Assembly: GCA_019448385.1 (NCBI GenBank)
Contig: JAGTXO010000003.1
Coordinates: forward strand, 1,364,001-1,428,000
Direction of reading: 5' to 3'
Source: Diacronema lutheri
Lineage: Eukaryota > Haptophyta > Pavlovophyceae > Pavlovales > Pavlovaceae
Length of the DNA: 64,000 nt
In this document: positions 9,701 to 20,952 of the stretch, in pieces
Position numbering within the stretch: the first letter of the stretch is position 1
Layout of the letters: every line of letters starts with the position of its first letter
The notes under the pieces: generated by a model
Databases searched by the model: none
Told to the model about the DNA's origin: nothing
Seen by the model: the letters and a program-made list of their open reading frames with translations, nothing else
Made by a program: the position numbers and the translations under genes

Positions 9701-12700
9701 TCGTACCGCGCCCGAGCGTGAGCAAGCCGAGCGTCAGGCCCGCGGCGAGTGAGTATGACTCGCGTTGCTGGAGCATGTCGTTACTTGGCGGCCTGCCGAT
9801 CTGCGAAACGGCCACTTCGACGAGCAGGCGGTGAGCTGAGCCCTCGTAGAGCAGCCCGACGCCGATGAGCGCCGCAATTTGAACGATCGGGGGCACCTGC
9901 GCGCGCGCGGCGCGCGTCCGACGCGCGTTGCGCGGGCAGGGCGTGCGTATTGAGCGGCGGCGGTGGAAGACGAGCAGCGCACACACAGGCGCGCAGCGAT
10001 GCGCGCGCACGCTGAGGCGGCGCGCTCGGGCGAAAAGCGCCAATAAGCGAAAAGCGACAAGGAAAAGGGCCAATGAGCGAAAAGCGCCTATAAGCGATTG
10101 CGCACGAAAGGCGCGCAGCGACGGGGCGCGCGTTGCGCCCAATCTCTCACCTCGAGCTCGAGCTCCGTGAAGGCGGGCGGGTGGAGGGCCGGAATGTGCA
10201 GGGCGAGCACCTTGGCCGTGGGCGCGTGCAGCGAGCGGCGTCGCGCGGCGGCCGTGCCGAGGAGCAGCGCCATCATGGTGACGTCGTGACCGTGTGACAT
10301 GTAACGGTAGAGGTCGGTCGACGCGAGCGTGAGCAGGTGGCCCTGCAGCCCGAGGCCGAGGAGCATGCCAGCGTGCACGTGCGGTGCCGTGTCCGGGCGA
10401 AGATATGCGATCCACGCGCGGGAGAGGCCATCGTCACCTCCGCCGCCCGGCGCGGAGCGCGCGCGCGAACGTCGGCGCTCGCCGCCGAGGAGCGGGGAGG
10501 GCTCATACCGCAGTGCGGCGGCGACGCCATTGTGAAATTCAGGCCACAGCAGCACGTCCGCGGGCAGAGCGGTCGGCTCGAGCGTAACGGTCGAGCCGCT
10601 TGGGATGGATACGCCGTTGAGTACCAATGGTGGGATGCGGAGCAGCTCCGTGGCAATCGGCGAGGTCGTGCCAAGCGTGAGCGCGCCGCGGCCGGGCGGG
10701 AGCGCGAGCGCGCGCTTGGCGAGGACGAGCAGCGCCGCCTGCTGATCGGCGAACGGCTGTGCGTCCGTGCTGTCCGCGCCGCCTGCTGGCAGGAGGCGGA
10801 GGGGCGACGCGGTGCTCAGCAGCGTGCACACCTCCACGAGGCGTCGGTCGGAGCAGAAGCGGAGCTCGGACCGCGCGAGCATCGCGCCCATGCCGTCCGC
10901 GTCGTGCGCCTCGCTCGCGCCCGCGCCCGCCGCGCCGCCGCCCGCGCCTGCCGCGCCGTCGCCGCCTGAGCCGGCTGCGTCGGCCGCTCGGCCATCGGCG
11001 CCAAGCGCGGGCGCGGGCGGCGGCGGCGGCGCGCGGCGCACGCGCGCGCCGCCGGGCAGCGCGTCGCCGCCCGCCGAGTGCACCGCCTGATCCTCTCGAC
11101 CAATCAGAATGTACGCCTCCGCTGGCAGCGCAGAGCACGAATGGTGGCGAGCCCAGCGCAGGGCCTCGAGCAGAGGCGCGGCAACGCCCAACGGCAATGC
11201 CTCGAGCTGCGCCGCGCCCAGCCGAGCGCGCGCCATAGCTATCACCAGCTGCTCAGGCAGAGGCCGCGCGCGGCGCGCGCCGGCCGTCGCGTGCGCCGCA
11301 GCAGCGGCGCGCTCGGCGTGCAGGTAGGCGGCGGCGGCCGAGGCGGTCGCGAGCGCGCGGTGCGAGAGGAGAAGGTGTAACCGACGGCGCGACACACTCG
11401 ACGAATCGCCGCCGGCGTGCGCGCCGAGCGCGCCGAGCGGCCGAGCTCTGCGCATGACGAAACCGTCCGCGCCGTCGTCCGCGTCGGCCGCAACGCCGTC
11501 CGCCGCTCGCCGGGCGTCGGCTGGCGTCCGGGCGTCGGCTGGCGTCCGGGCGTCGGCTGGCGTCCGGGCGTCGGCTGGCGTCCGGGCGTCGGCTGGCGTC
11601 CGGGCGTCGGCTGGCGTAGGCCGATCGTCGTTGGGGGGCGTGGGCACGTTGTCCACGTCAAGCGCGCCGCGGTCGTCGTCGGCCGCGCCGTCTCCGCGGC
11701 CGTGCGCGTCGTGCAGTCGCTCGTGCAGGATTTGAAAAAGGGCGAGCACGCCGCCGAGCACCGAGCCGGGCCGCACACGCGCCGGATGCACGATGAAGGG
11801 CGGCAGCGGCGGCGCGGCCGGGCCACGCCGCCCGCGCATCGCGCACTCGAGCCAGCTCATGATGTCAGAAGGCACGTCCTCGCCGTCGGTGCCATCCGCG
11901 CCGCCCGCGCCGCCCACGCCGCCCGCGCCGCCTCCGCCGCCCGCGCCGCCTCCGCCGCCCGCGCCGCCTCCGCCGCCCGCGCCGCCTCCGCCGCCCGCAC
12001 GCCGCGCGTCGGTCGGCGCGCGCCGCGCGGGCGGCGCGGGGAGCTGACCGCGGCCGACGTGGTCTCGCACGTACACGTCGGCGTATGCGGGCGCGTCGAG
12101 TGCGACGGCGAACTGCGCGAGCAGCGCGCCGAGACGTGGCAGCAGCGGTGCGTGGAGGCAGCTCAATTTTAATTCCTCGTACAGCGTGTGCAAGACGCGG
12201 AGCACGCCGCGCGCGCATGCGGCCGCAGGCTCGAGCGCGCGCGTGTCCGGCCACGGCGCGCCCGACGCGTCGAGCAAGCCGCGCGACGAGGTGGACGGAG
12301 GGGTGAGGCTCGGCGCGCGCGCTGCCGCAGCGATGGCGGCGCCCGGCAGCGCGGGCGGCGGCGTGGACGCGAGAGCGTCGAGCGGCCGGAGGCAATCATC
12401 AGCGTCCATGCACGCGTGCAGCTCTGAGGCCATGAGCCACTCCCAACTGCTGCCGCTGCTGCTGCGGCCGCCCACGCGCGCGTCGGCAATCACGATGGCG
12501 TCCGGCGCGCTCGATGCCGCCGGCGGCGCATACGCCGCCTCGCGCGCGGGCGCGAGCGCGAGGAGCAGCGCGGCAAAGAGGTGCCACTCCAGCTCGCCGC
12601 TCAGCGGGTCGGTGGCGGGCGTCGAGTCCGGCACGGCAGCCGCCGGAGCGCGCAGCAGCTCAGAATGCAAGGCGACGACGGCAGCGCGCGGCAGGCGCGA

Positions 12701-15061
12701 CGCTACGATCGCGTCCACACAGAGCGCGCTCAGCGGCTCGCTCGGCGTCAACGCCACGCGCACGCGGTACGTCGTGCGCGCGCCGCCCGCGTCGACGCTC
12801 ACGCACACGCGGTCGCCTACGGCGTCGCCCAGCGCGCAGAACGTTTTAATGAGGGGCGCGCCGTCAACCGCGTTCATGGGCGCGGCCGCCGCGCCGCCCG
12901 ACGCGAGCGCGGCCGGCGCGAGCGACGGCGACGGCTGAAGGCAGCACACCGCGAGCAAGGCGCCGTCTGCGCCCGCAAGGACACACAGGCTGCCGTCGGC
13001 GCGCAGCGCGACGAGCGCGTCGGCGCGTCGGCCGCCGTCGGGCCCGGCGACGCACACGCGCGCCGCCATCGCGATGCCGCTGTGTTGCCATCCAATGACG
13101 ACGCGCGCGCGCGTCGCGGACGTGGACGGCAGCAGCGGCCGGCCGGTGTGCCTGCCGTCGTCCGCGCCGTCGCGCGCGCGCGCCGTCGGCCGGCCGCCCT
13201 GCCACGAGCCGCCGCGCCCGCCGTTCGAGGTGAGAACAGCATCGCGCCCGCTGCCATCGCTTGCCGTCTCGAGCGCCTGCGCGCGCGAGAGCGGCTCGAA
13301 GTGGACCTCAAGGCAGATGAGGCTGTGCGCGGGCGCGCCTACGATGACGACGCGCGCGGGCGCGCTCGCCTCGTCGCCCGTTACCGCCGCGCGAAGCCAG
13401 CCGTGCTCGGAGGCGCCGTCGCCCAGCTCAAAGGCGTGGACGGCGCTCTTTGCTCCGCCACCACTACCGTCACCGCCGCCGCCGCCGCCGCCACCGCCTT
13501 GCTGCGCGCGTTCGCCCACGCGCGCCGCGGGCAATTGAAAAGAGGCGGCCCAGAGGGTGTCCACGAACAGCTGCGCTGTGATTGGCTTTGAGCTGAACTC
13601 GGCGCCCGCGCACGTTGGCGTCGAGCCGCGGCCGAGCGACCCGCCGCCGAGCTGCTCGGGCATCGGTAGGATGCCCGCCGTGTCACCGAACAGCTCCGGC
13701 GACGACGCGCCAAAGGCGCCGGTTGGGCCCGCGCCTCGCGCGCCGCCGAGACCGCCGCATGCACTGTCGACGGTGGAGCGGAGAAGCGGCGCGCTCGGCC
13801 GGGCGTGAGCGGCGCTCAACGCCCAGTCGTGCGCGGCGCTACCCGCGCTGCCGAGCGCGCCGCGCGCGCCGTGCGCCGTCGGCGCGAGCTGTGCGAGTGC
13901 GCGGTGCACGTCGTTGTGCTCGTCGGATGCGGGCGGGCAGTAACGGACAAGGTGAAGTGTAACGACCGCCTCGTCGGCGGCGGGCGAGGACGAGGGGCGC
14001 GCGTGCCGGCTGAGGCTGATGACGAGCGGCTGCTCCGTCGACACGTGCACCAGCTCGCCGAGCGGGTTATGCTCCGTCACGAGCGCCTCGTTCGTCGGCT
14101 CAAACAACTCCTCTGATGCGCTCGTGTCCTCGCCCGCGCCCGCCGGCCAGCGCGCGGCGCGCGCGTCGCCCGCCGGCGGCGCGCACGCGCCGGGCGCCTC
14201 GCCCGCGCGCAGCCGGATCGGCTGCACTGTCGGCGCGGCGCGCGCGTACGCGACGGGCCGCAGCTCCTCGAGCGGGTGCAGCGCGGCGAGGAGGGAAGGG
14301 CGCTCGAGGCGATCGAGACCATGTCCGAGCGCGATGTCGGCAGACGCGCGCCAGCCGCCAAGCGTGGCGCGCGCCACCGCGTCGCCGAGCGCGCCGTCGG
14401 CAGTGCCGCCGCGCGCGCCGCGCAGCGGCGTCTGCGCGGGCGGCGTCTGCGCGGGTGGCGTCAGCGCGCCGCCCGCCGCGCCGCCCGTGCGCGCGTTCTG
14501 CGCGCGCGCGGCCGGTGGCGCCGCCTGGTGCTGCAGCAAAAAGCCGCACGGGAGCGGCCAGATTGAGCGCGCCCTGCACGGGAGCGGCATCGAGTAGGAG
14601 GAGCCAGAGGCCGCGTACACCGTCACGAGGTCGGCCTGCAGCACGCACAGCGACGGCGTCGGCTCGGCGCCGTCGTCGCCGTCGGCGTCCCACCGAAAGT
14701 GGCACCACACCGCGTCGAGCACCGGCCCGCCCATCGTGCACCGCTTGCGCACGGCCTCACCTGACGACCAGATCACGCTGTTACCCCGCGTATACAATTC
14801 CTGCAGCCGCCGCACGCGCGCGCGCCGCGCAGGCGCGCGGTCGGCGCGCCACCGCCGAGTGTCCCGCACGCGCGCGCGCGGCAGCGAGCGCGCGGCGCGT
14901 GCGGGTGGCGGCCACACCTCGTCGCAGCCGTGACCATGGCCGGCAAACAGCGTGCAGCGACCGGGCGAACGATCCGCGCCGCCCGCGTCGCCGGCGAGCG
15001 CCGGGCAGCGCACGCCGTGCGGCTCGAACACGCCCTGCGCCTGCAACACCGCGTGAGCCAT
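6720..15061 (-). CDS. APC1: Anaphase-promoting complex subunit 1 (APC1/TSG24)
   Basis: Largest scaffold subunit of the nuclear APC/C ubiquitin ligase, which drives mitotic exit. Six exons: 15061-14918, 14800-10151, 9896-9306, 9103-8665, 8353-8216 and 8047-6720 (2429 aa). All five introns are GT-AG and all junctions agree with the family. The N-terminal beta-propeller shows DEELYTRGNSVIW across intron 1 and LDAVWCHF. The proteasome/cyclosome repeats are intact: HAGMLLGLGLQGHL, DLYRYMSHGHDVTMMALLLG, IGVGLLYEGSAHRL, YSLAAGLTLGLLTLGRG and GLADLNIEDQLGRYI. The C-terminus has ALYPHMP, DNRYHLQALRHLYVLAAEPR and LLPELH. The protein is longer than the about 1900-1950 residues usual in animals because of Gly-, Ala/Thr/Pro- and Ser-rich inserts. 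It lies 74 nt downstream of the kelch gene on the same strand. Confidence 0.95.
9537..9622. repeat. GCC/CCG triplet-rich tract coding poly-Gly in APC1
   Basis: Imperfect CCGCCA/CCGCCG repeats encode a Gly-rich insert interrupted by an Asp/Arg/Cys stretch, right after the conserved RYIQGG segment of APC1. The reading frame is kept, and the insert falls in a surface loop of the repeat domain by family comparison. Confidence 0.8.
11512..11617. repeat. 18-bp minisatellite in APC1 coding sequence
   Basis: About six near-perfect copies of the 18-mer GGGCGTCGGCTGGCGTCC encode repeats of the hexapeptide DARTPA on the minus strand. They sit inside an acidic disordered insert. The unit is a multiple of three, so copy-number change does not break the frame. 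Confidence 0.9.
11921..11998. repeat. 18-bp Gly/Ala minisatellite in APC1
   Basis: Four copies of an 18-bp unit (GCCGCCTCCGCCGCCCGC) encode GGGGAG repeats on the minus strand, in an insert of the central APC1 region. Confidence 0.85.
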
Positions 15062-15135
15062 CGCCGCGCGAAATTTCTAAATTCGGCGGGTGCTGCATGC
15101 CCAGTCAGCCATCCATTCCACATGGGCGGCCCCGG

Positions 15136-18100
15136 CTATGGCTGCGCGCGCGGCAGCGGCGCGGGCGCCGAATGCGGCTGGCTGCCAAGCGTGCCGATGG
15201 GCTCCGTCGCGCGCTCGGCATCGATCGACTGCCGCGCAAGGTTGGCCACATGAGACAGAGTCTCCGACAGCCGCGCGGCACGGCTCGTCGTTTGACGAAG
15301 CGCCGATTCGACACCATCGGCGTATACCCGCAGCTCGGCGTGCGCGCGCTCGCCCTCCTCGCGCGCCGCGCGCTGCTGCGCGAGCTCTAACGCCGACGCG
15401 GCCGTCAGCGCGTGCGCCGCTTCTAGCCGCCCGACGAGCTCGAGCGCGCGCGCTTCCGCCGCGTCCGCCATCGTGCGCAACCGTCGGCGCTCGTCGAGCG
15501 CAGCGCTCAACTTTCGGCTCTCGGCGGCCGCGTCCTCCTGCGCGCGGCGCGCCGCCCGGCATCCGGGGCAATATCGAGGAGAGGGCGGCGCGCATGGGGT
15601 GTGTGATTATAAAGCGAGCGGGCGGAGCCAAACGATGGAACCCAGCGGCACGCGAAGGGCGCCGGCGCGCCGTGACGCGAGCGGCAGGGCTACCGCTCGA
15701 TGCCCCGCCGCGCCGACCCGCGCGCACGGCGCTCGCGCCGCGCGTGCCGAGCGCGCAGCCAGCGCGCGTGCGCGCGCCTTGAATGTCGCTATGGCCGCTC
15801 GCGCCTCGACTAGCGCTGTGCGCGCGCTGGTCGTGTTCGCCTCTGCGGCGTCGAGCCGCTGCTGCGTCTGCGCGTGCGCGCGCGCCTCCGCCGCGAGCGC
15901 GGCCGTGCGACCGTCGAGCTCGTCGCGCACGCGCTGGCCCTCAGAGCGCGCCGATGCGAGGTCAGCCTCGAGCTTGGCCAAGCGCGCCTCGCCCAGGCGC
16001 AGCTGCTCGATCAGCCGCGCGCCCGCCGCGTCCGCGCTCTCGCGATCGGCGCGCGCCAGAGCCGCTGCTCGATCCGACGCGCGCACTGCCGCGCCGAGCT
16101 TCGCGACCTCCTCGCGCTCGTTCGTGAGGCTCGCGCGGAGCGCGGCCCGCTCGTCGGCGCCGCGCGACGCCTCGAGCTTGACGCTCGCCAACTCGATTGC
16201 TAGCTGGTCGCGCGCGCGGCGCGCTCTGTCGAGATCGCGCGAGAGCACGTCCAAACGCGCGCTCAGCACGAGCGAGCGCGCCTCCTGGCCGCCAGCCGCA
16301 TCATCGCCATCGCCGTCGTCCGTGTCCGCGCCGGCGTCCACGCGTACGGGCGCGGCGACGCGCGTGCTCGTCGCGCGCGCGCGGCGGCGCGCAGCGCTGG
16401 GCGGCTCCGTGGCGCCGTGCGGCCCACCGCCGTGCGGCCCACCGCCGTGCGGCCCACCGCCGTGCGGCCCACCGCCGTGCGGCCCACCGCCGGGCGGCCC
16501 ACCGCCGGGCGGCCCACCGCCGGGCGGCCCACCGCCGTGCGGCCCATCGTCGTCACACTGCGGGGTTTCGTCACACTGCGGTGTTTCGTCGCACGCGTAA
16601 TCCGCCGGCCCATCCGGCGCGCGGCGGACGTCGGCCGCCGCGGCGCGCGACGTCGGCGCGCCACGCGCGGCCGCTGGCGCGCACCGGCCAGCACCTCCCA
16701 TGGCTGCCGCGGCCGCGCCCCGTCCCTCACCGCCGCGCGCGCGCTTGGTGGGCACATTGTCCATCGCCTCCGCGTCGGCGGCCGCTGCGCGCGCGCGCGG
16801 CGCGGCGGCTGCGCGCACAGCGGCGCACACAGCTGCCGTCGCGCCCACCGTCGTGGCGGTCCGGCGCGTCGTGTGCGAGCTCGCCGGCTGCGCCCTCGCT
16901 GCAGCCGTCCCGGCGCCGGCACCCGCGGCGCGGTGCGGCGGCGCGGCCGCGCCGAGCGCAAGGCCAGCCGCGGTGAGCACGTCCGCCACGTCGGCGACGA
17001 GGACAAAGTCGTCATTCGGCTGCACGTATCGCTGGCCGCCAAGGTACCCGCCCACCACGACGAGCTTGCCCGCGAGCAGCGCCATCGCATGCGACGCGCG
17101 CCCTTCGCGCGAGCGCGGGCCGGCCGCGCCGTGCCGCGGCGCGCGCGTCGCGTGCGCGAGCGCGGCGCCAGCGCCGTCGGCGCCGCTCGCGCCCGCCGCC
17201 TCGGTGGCGGTGAGCGCGTCCGACCACTGCCCGCGCGGCCCTTCGGGCGCAAGCGCGAGCACCGAGACCACGTTGAGCCGGCCCGTGCCGCGCCGGCCGC
17301 CAAAGACGATGAGGAGCTCGCGGTCGGTCGTGCCGCCCGCGCCCGTCGGCGGCAGCGCGACGGCCGCGTGCGACGAGCGGAGGGGCGACTCGCGCAGCTC
17401 GACGCGCTCCCAGCACGGCGTCGCGAGCGTGAGCAGCCACACGTCGCTCAGCTGCTCCGCCGCGTCCGCGACGCTCGTCTCGCCCGCGCCCGCGCCCGCG
17501 CCGACGGTGATGCCGCCATAGACAGCGATTCGATTGCCGCCCGCGAGGAGGCAGGCGGTGTGGTGCGCGCGCGGCGCGGGCGGCGAGCCAGTGGGGTGAA
17601 TGCGCATCCAGCGCGGCGGCCTGTTCCCGCGCCGCGCGCTCTCGAGCACGTGCGTGTCGCCAAAGAAGTCGCCATCATTGGGGCGGCCACCGAAGAAGAC
17701 GATCGAGCCTCGCCACTCGGTCGCCGTGTGGCCCATGCGCGGGGAGGGCGGCTCGCCCTCGGTCGCGAGAGGCTGCCACGTCCAGCCATCGTGATGCATG
17801 TGCAGCACGTGGCAGTCGCCGAGCACCATCTTGTCCGCGCCGCCCTCGTCGCCGCGGCGCGGCACGCGCTCGCCCGCCGGCGCGTCGCGGTTGCAGCAGC
17901 CGCCAAACACGACGACGTGCTCGCCCGTGTGCGAGAGGGTGGCGGTGTGATTGGCGCGTGGCGCGGGTAGTGTGCCAACTACCGCGCGCGGCGGGTCGCG
18001 CCACGCGAACTCGGCCGAGCGCGCCTGCAGCTCGAGCAGCGTGATGTCGTTGAAGTAGATGCCGCACGGACCGTCGTTCGGCAACGTCGCGTCGTTGACC

Positions 18101-18252
18101 CAGCCGCCGAAAAGGAGCAGCGCATTGGGCGAGATACACGTGAGCGTATGCCCGCCGCGCGGCTCGGGCGCGTCGTCCCGCACGCGCGGCGCGTTGAACG
18201 CCACGTGCCCCGCCGGCTGCAGCCGGCCGATCCCCGATTTGCACGCCGCCAT
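15136..18252 (-). CDS. Kelch-repeat protein with C-terminal coiled coil
   Basis: Two exons: 18252-15778 and 15537-15136 (958 aa). The intron (240 nt) starts with GC and ends in AG; ATFK joins EDAAAESRKL in phase 0. The N-terminal about 360 residues hold kelch blades with the usual RxxHT and FGG signatures: PRGGHTL..LLLFGGW, PRANHTATL..VVVFGGC, PRMGHTA..IVFFGGR, PRAHHTACL..IAVYGG and a LLIVFGGRRG blade. These imply a beta-propeller protein-binding scaffold. A low-complexity section with GGGPH/GGGPP repeats follows. The final about 290 residues are heptad-rich (LSRDLDRARRARDQLAIELA and onward), predicting a long coiled coil. This architecture resembles kelch/coiled-coil trafficking or cytoskeletal scaffolds, but the partner is unknown. 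It is divergent from MAP65/PRC1, with 61 nt between start codons. Confidence 0.8.
16415..16546. repeat. 15-bp minisatellite in the kelch gene
   Basis: Nine copies of a 15-mer (CGGCCCACCGCCGTG, with GTG/GGG variants) encode GGGPH or GGGPP pentapeptides on the minus strand. Next to it is a three-copy 18-bp repeat encoding CDETPQ. Both sit in the linker between the propeller and the coiled coil. Confidence 0.9.
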
Positions 18253-18313
18253 CGCAGCGCGAGGTTGGACGGCAGCCGTTTCATCAGGCCGGGGCGCCAA
18301 GGCCGGGTTTGAA

Positions 18314-20581
18314 ATGGTCGCGCGGCAATGGTCGCGCGGCGCGGAGGCGGAGGGCGAGGGTGGGCCGGACCTGGCGGAAGAGCTGGACGGCAGGCTGGAC
18401 AGCCTATGCGCACTCGCGCACGACTCTCTCGCACAAACCTGGACCGAGGTGGGCAGCACCCCCGGTGAGCGCGCCGGCGCGATCGGCGCGCTCAAGGAGC
18501 AGCTGACGGCCACGTTCCTCGCCGCGCTCACACGCGAGACGGAGCTGCGCGACGCGCTGCAGGCAGACGTGCGCGCAGCGCTCGGTGAGATTGAGCAGGC
18601 GGCCGCCGAGCTCGGAGAGGACCCGTCCGTCCTCGCGCAGCCGAGCGCCGGCTCGCTGCGCGCACGCGTCGCGTCGTGCGCGCGCGAGCTCGACGCGTGG
18701 CGCGCGCGCCGCGCCGAGCGCGCGCGCGTCGTGCACGCGCTGCGCGACGAGGCGCGTGCGCTGAGCGAAGTGCTAGGCAAAGCACTGGACGAGCCGCATG
18801 ACTCGGCACCACTTTCTGCTCACGCGCACCGTCGCCTCGACGCGCGCGTGGGCGAGCTTCGCGCCGAACGCGCCTCGCGCGCTCACGAGGCCGCCGAGCT
18901 GCGCGCGCAGCTCGTCGCGCTGCGCGCGGCGCTGGACGGCGAGGAACCCGCGCAGGCGAGTAGCGGGGACAATGACCTCAGTGCGCGCGCGCTCGGCGCG
19001 CTCCGCGCCGAGCTCGCCGAGCTCGAGCGCACGCGCGCGCTCCGCGCCGCGCAGATTTCGTCAATCGCGTCGCGGATCGGCGAGATCTGCGCTGAGCTCG
19101 GGCTGCAGCTCGACCCGGAGGCGGCGCGCACGGCGTCGTCGGATTTGCGCGAGGCGGCCGTGCACAGCTGGCGCTCGGAGCTCGAGCGCCTCGAGCGCCT
19201 CCGCCGCGCGTCGCTCTCGCGCCTTGTCGACGAGGCGCGCATCGAACTCGACGAGCTGCGCGCGCAGCTCGGCGTGCCGCCGCCGCTCGACGAAGCGGAC
19301 GACGGTGCGGCTGCGGGCGCGCGCGGCGGGAACACCAGTGCGCTTGACCACGAGGCCGCCGAGCAGCTCGAGGGCACGCTCGCGCGGCTCGGCGCGCGCG
19401 TCGACGAGCTGCGCGCGCGCCAGCGCGACGCTGCGCCCATCCTGCGGCTGCGCGCGCGCCGCTCGGAATTGCGCGCGCAGCGCGTGCAGCTCGAGGAGTC
19501 GATGGCGGACAAGACGCGGCTCACCTCGCGCAAGGATCCGGGACGTCTGCTGCGCGAGGAGCGCGCGCGCAAGCTTTGTTCCGTCGAGACGCCGCGCGTG
19601 ACGGCGAAGCTCGTCGACGCGCTGCGCGCGTGGGAGGCAAGCCGCGCCGAGCCCTTCTTGTACGGCGGCGTGCCGCTGCTGCGCGCGGTTGAGGCAGAGG
19701 AAGAGTTTGAGGCGGCAGAGGCCGAGGCTAAGCGCGCGCAGCGCGCCGCGCCAAGGCCCGGCGCGCCTCCGCCCGCTGCGCCCGCTGCGGGCGCGGGCCG
19801 CACGCCCGCGTCCATGCGCCACGCCGCGGACGGCGCGCCGCCGCCATCGCATTGCACACCGAGCCGCGCGGGTGCGAGCGCGCACGCGGCCGGCACGGGT
19901 CACGCCGGGCTCGAGCCGGGCTCGGCACCGCCCTCGCGCGCCGCGTCCGCGCCGCGCGGCGCGCCCGCGAGCGCGCCGCGCTCGGCGGCTGCAGATTTGG
20001 AGGGCGCGCGCGGCGCGTTCCCGGGAGACGCCGCCGGCGCCGAGCCTTTCCGGCCAGTGCCGCTCTCGCTGCAGCAGATCCTCGCGGCCGCGAACGTCGA
20101 GGACGACGACGCGCGCGCGGAGGAAGGCGCCGCCGCCGCCACCACCGCCGCCGGCGGCGGCGCGGCCGGCGGCACGACGCCGCCTGGTGACGGGTGCGGC
20201 GCGCGCAAGACCCTGACCTACCGGCTGCGCGACGAGGCGGCGATCGCGATCGCCGCGGCGGAGGCGGCGCGCCGAGCGACGATGGCGGACGACGCGCGCC
20301 GGCCGCAGACCGCGCGCGAGCGCGGGACGGTGCGCAAAGGCCCCGCGACCACGGGCCACATGACGGTGCGGACGGTCGAGTCGGTCGTCGCGCTCGCGGC
20401 GCGCCTCAAGGCGGACGCGCGGAAGAACGCCGAGGCGGCGAGCCGTGGGCGGGCTGGCAAGCCGATGCACGGCACGCCGTCCAAGGCCGTGCTGCGAGCG
20501 TTCGCCGAGAGCAACGGGCGCGCGCCCACCTCGCCCAACGACCTAATTGACCTGCTCTCGCCGCCGCAGCAGCAGCGCTGA
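18314..20581 (+). CDS. MAP65/PRC1/Ase1-family microtubule-bundling protein
   Basis: Single exon, 755 aa, starting at the ATG at 18314. MAP65/PRC1 crosslinks antiparallel microtubules in the spindle midzone and in cortical or phragmoplast arrays. Visible features: repeated helical segments with the family's LCALAHDSLAQTWTEVGSTP-type start (PRC1 has LREIWDAIGIP-like text); IGEICAELGLQLDPE; the microtubule-binding core RLTSRKDPGRLLREERARKL, equivalent to the NRGGxLLKEEKxR motif; and then KLVDALRAWEASRAEPFLYGGVPLL, as in the family spectrin domain. The C-terminal about 250 residues are Ala/Pro/Gly-rich with a basic end (RKTLTYRLRDEA), a probable regulatory tail. It shares a 61-nt promoter with the kelch gene. 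Confidence 0.88.
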   Translation: MVARQWSRGAEAEGEGGPDLAEELDGRLDSLCALAHDSLAQTWTEVGSTPGERAGAIGALKEQLTATFLAALTRETELRDALQADVRAALGEIEQAAAELGEDPSVLAQPSAGSLRARVASCARELDAWRARRAERARVVHALRDEARALSEVLGKALDEPHDSAPLSAHAHRRLDARVGELRAERASRAHEAAELRAQLVALRAALDGEEPAQASSGDNDLSARALGALRAELAELERTRALRAAQISSIASRIGEICAELGLQLDPEAARTASSDLREAAVHSWRSELERLERLRRASLSRLVDEARIELDELRAQLGVPPPLDEADDGAAAGARGGNTSALDHEAAEQLEGTLARLGARVDELRARQRDAAPILRLRARRSELRAQRVQLEESMADKTRLTSRKDPGRLLREERARKLCSVETPRVTAKLVDALRAWEASRAEPFLYGGVPLLRAVEAEEEFEAAEAEAKRAQRAAPRPGAPPPAAPAAGAGRTPASMRHAADGAPPPSHCTPSRAGASAHAAGTGHAGLEPGSAPPSRAASAPRGAPASAPRSAAADLEGARGAFPGDAAGAEPFRPVPLSLQQILAAANVEDDDARAEEGAAAATTAAGGGAAGGTTPPGDGCGARKTLTYRLRDEAAIAIAAAEAARRATMADDARRPQTARERGTVRKGPATTGHMTVRTVESVVALAARLKADARKNAEAASRGRAGKPMHGTPSKAVLRAFAESNGRAPTSPNDLIDLLSPPQQQR

Positions 20582-20952
20582 CGGCTGGTGTGTCGGCAAT
20601 GCGCGATAGCAATGCCCACGGGACATTTGAATGCTCTTGCCGCCGCGTGGCGAAATGGTGCGAAGAGCAGTGCCAGCATCGTCCGCGTCGCCACGTGAAC
20701 ATCGTCGACCAGGCCGACGTCGAAGTCGATGACAGAGACGCTCGCGCCCGACACGCTCGTCCCGATCTGCTTGTACAAGAAATTCTCCGCGCGTGCCGCA
20801 ACTCGGGCCCAGCGTGCCACCAACCGCGCGCGACGTGCCCGACTTCGCCCCGCGACATGTTCGTCTTCAAATGTCACTGTGTCGCACAGAGCGGGTCTCT
20901 GGCGGCCGCGACCGCACGGCTGCGCCGCGCGTGCGCTCGCGCTCGCACCCGC
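20582..20952. other. Gap between two convergent genes, possible broken coding remnant
   Basis: This lies between the stops of MAP65/PRC1 and ProRS. On the minus strand two adjacent stretches show G/C-biased third positions but in different frames: one opening at an ATG near 20858 (MSRGEVGHVARGWWHAGPEL), then one reading ENFLYKQIGTSVSGASVSVI. No intact gene can be built from them. This may be a decayed gene, two 3' UTRs, or chance. Confidence 0.3.

Noticed and set aside
11512-11998. CRISPR-like tandem array
   Set aside because: The 18-bp units are directly adjacent with no spacers, and they encode in-frame peptide repeats in a eukaryotic gene.
10337-14734. Many 200-400-codon plus-strand frames opposite APC1
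   Set aside because: All lie antisense to confirmed APC1 exons and have shadow composition (poly-Arg, poly-Ala).
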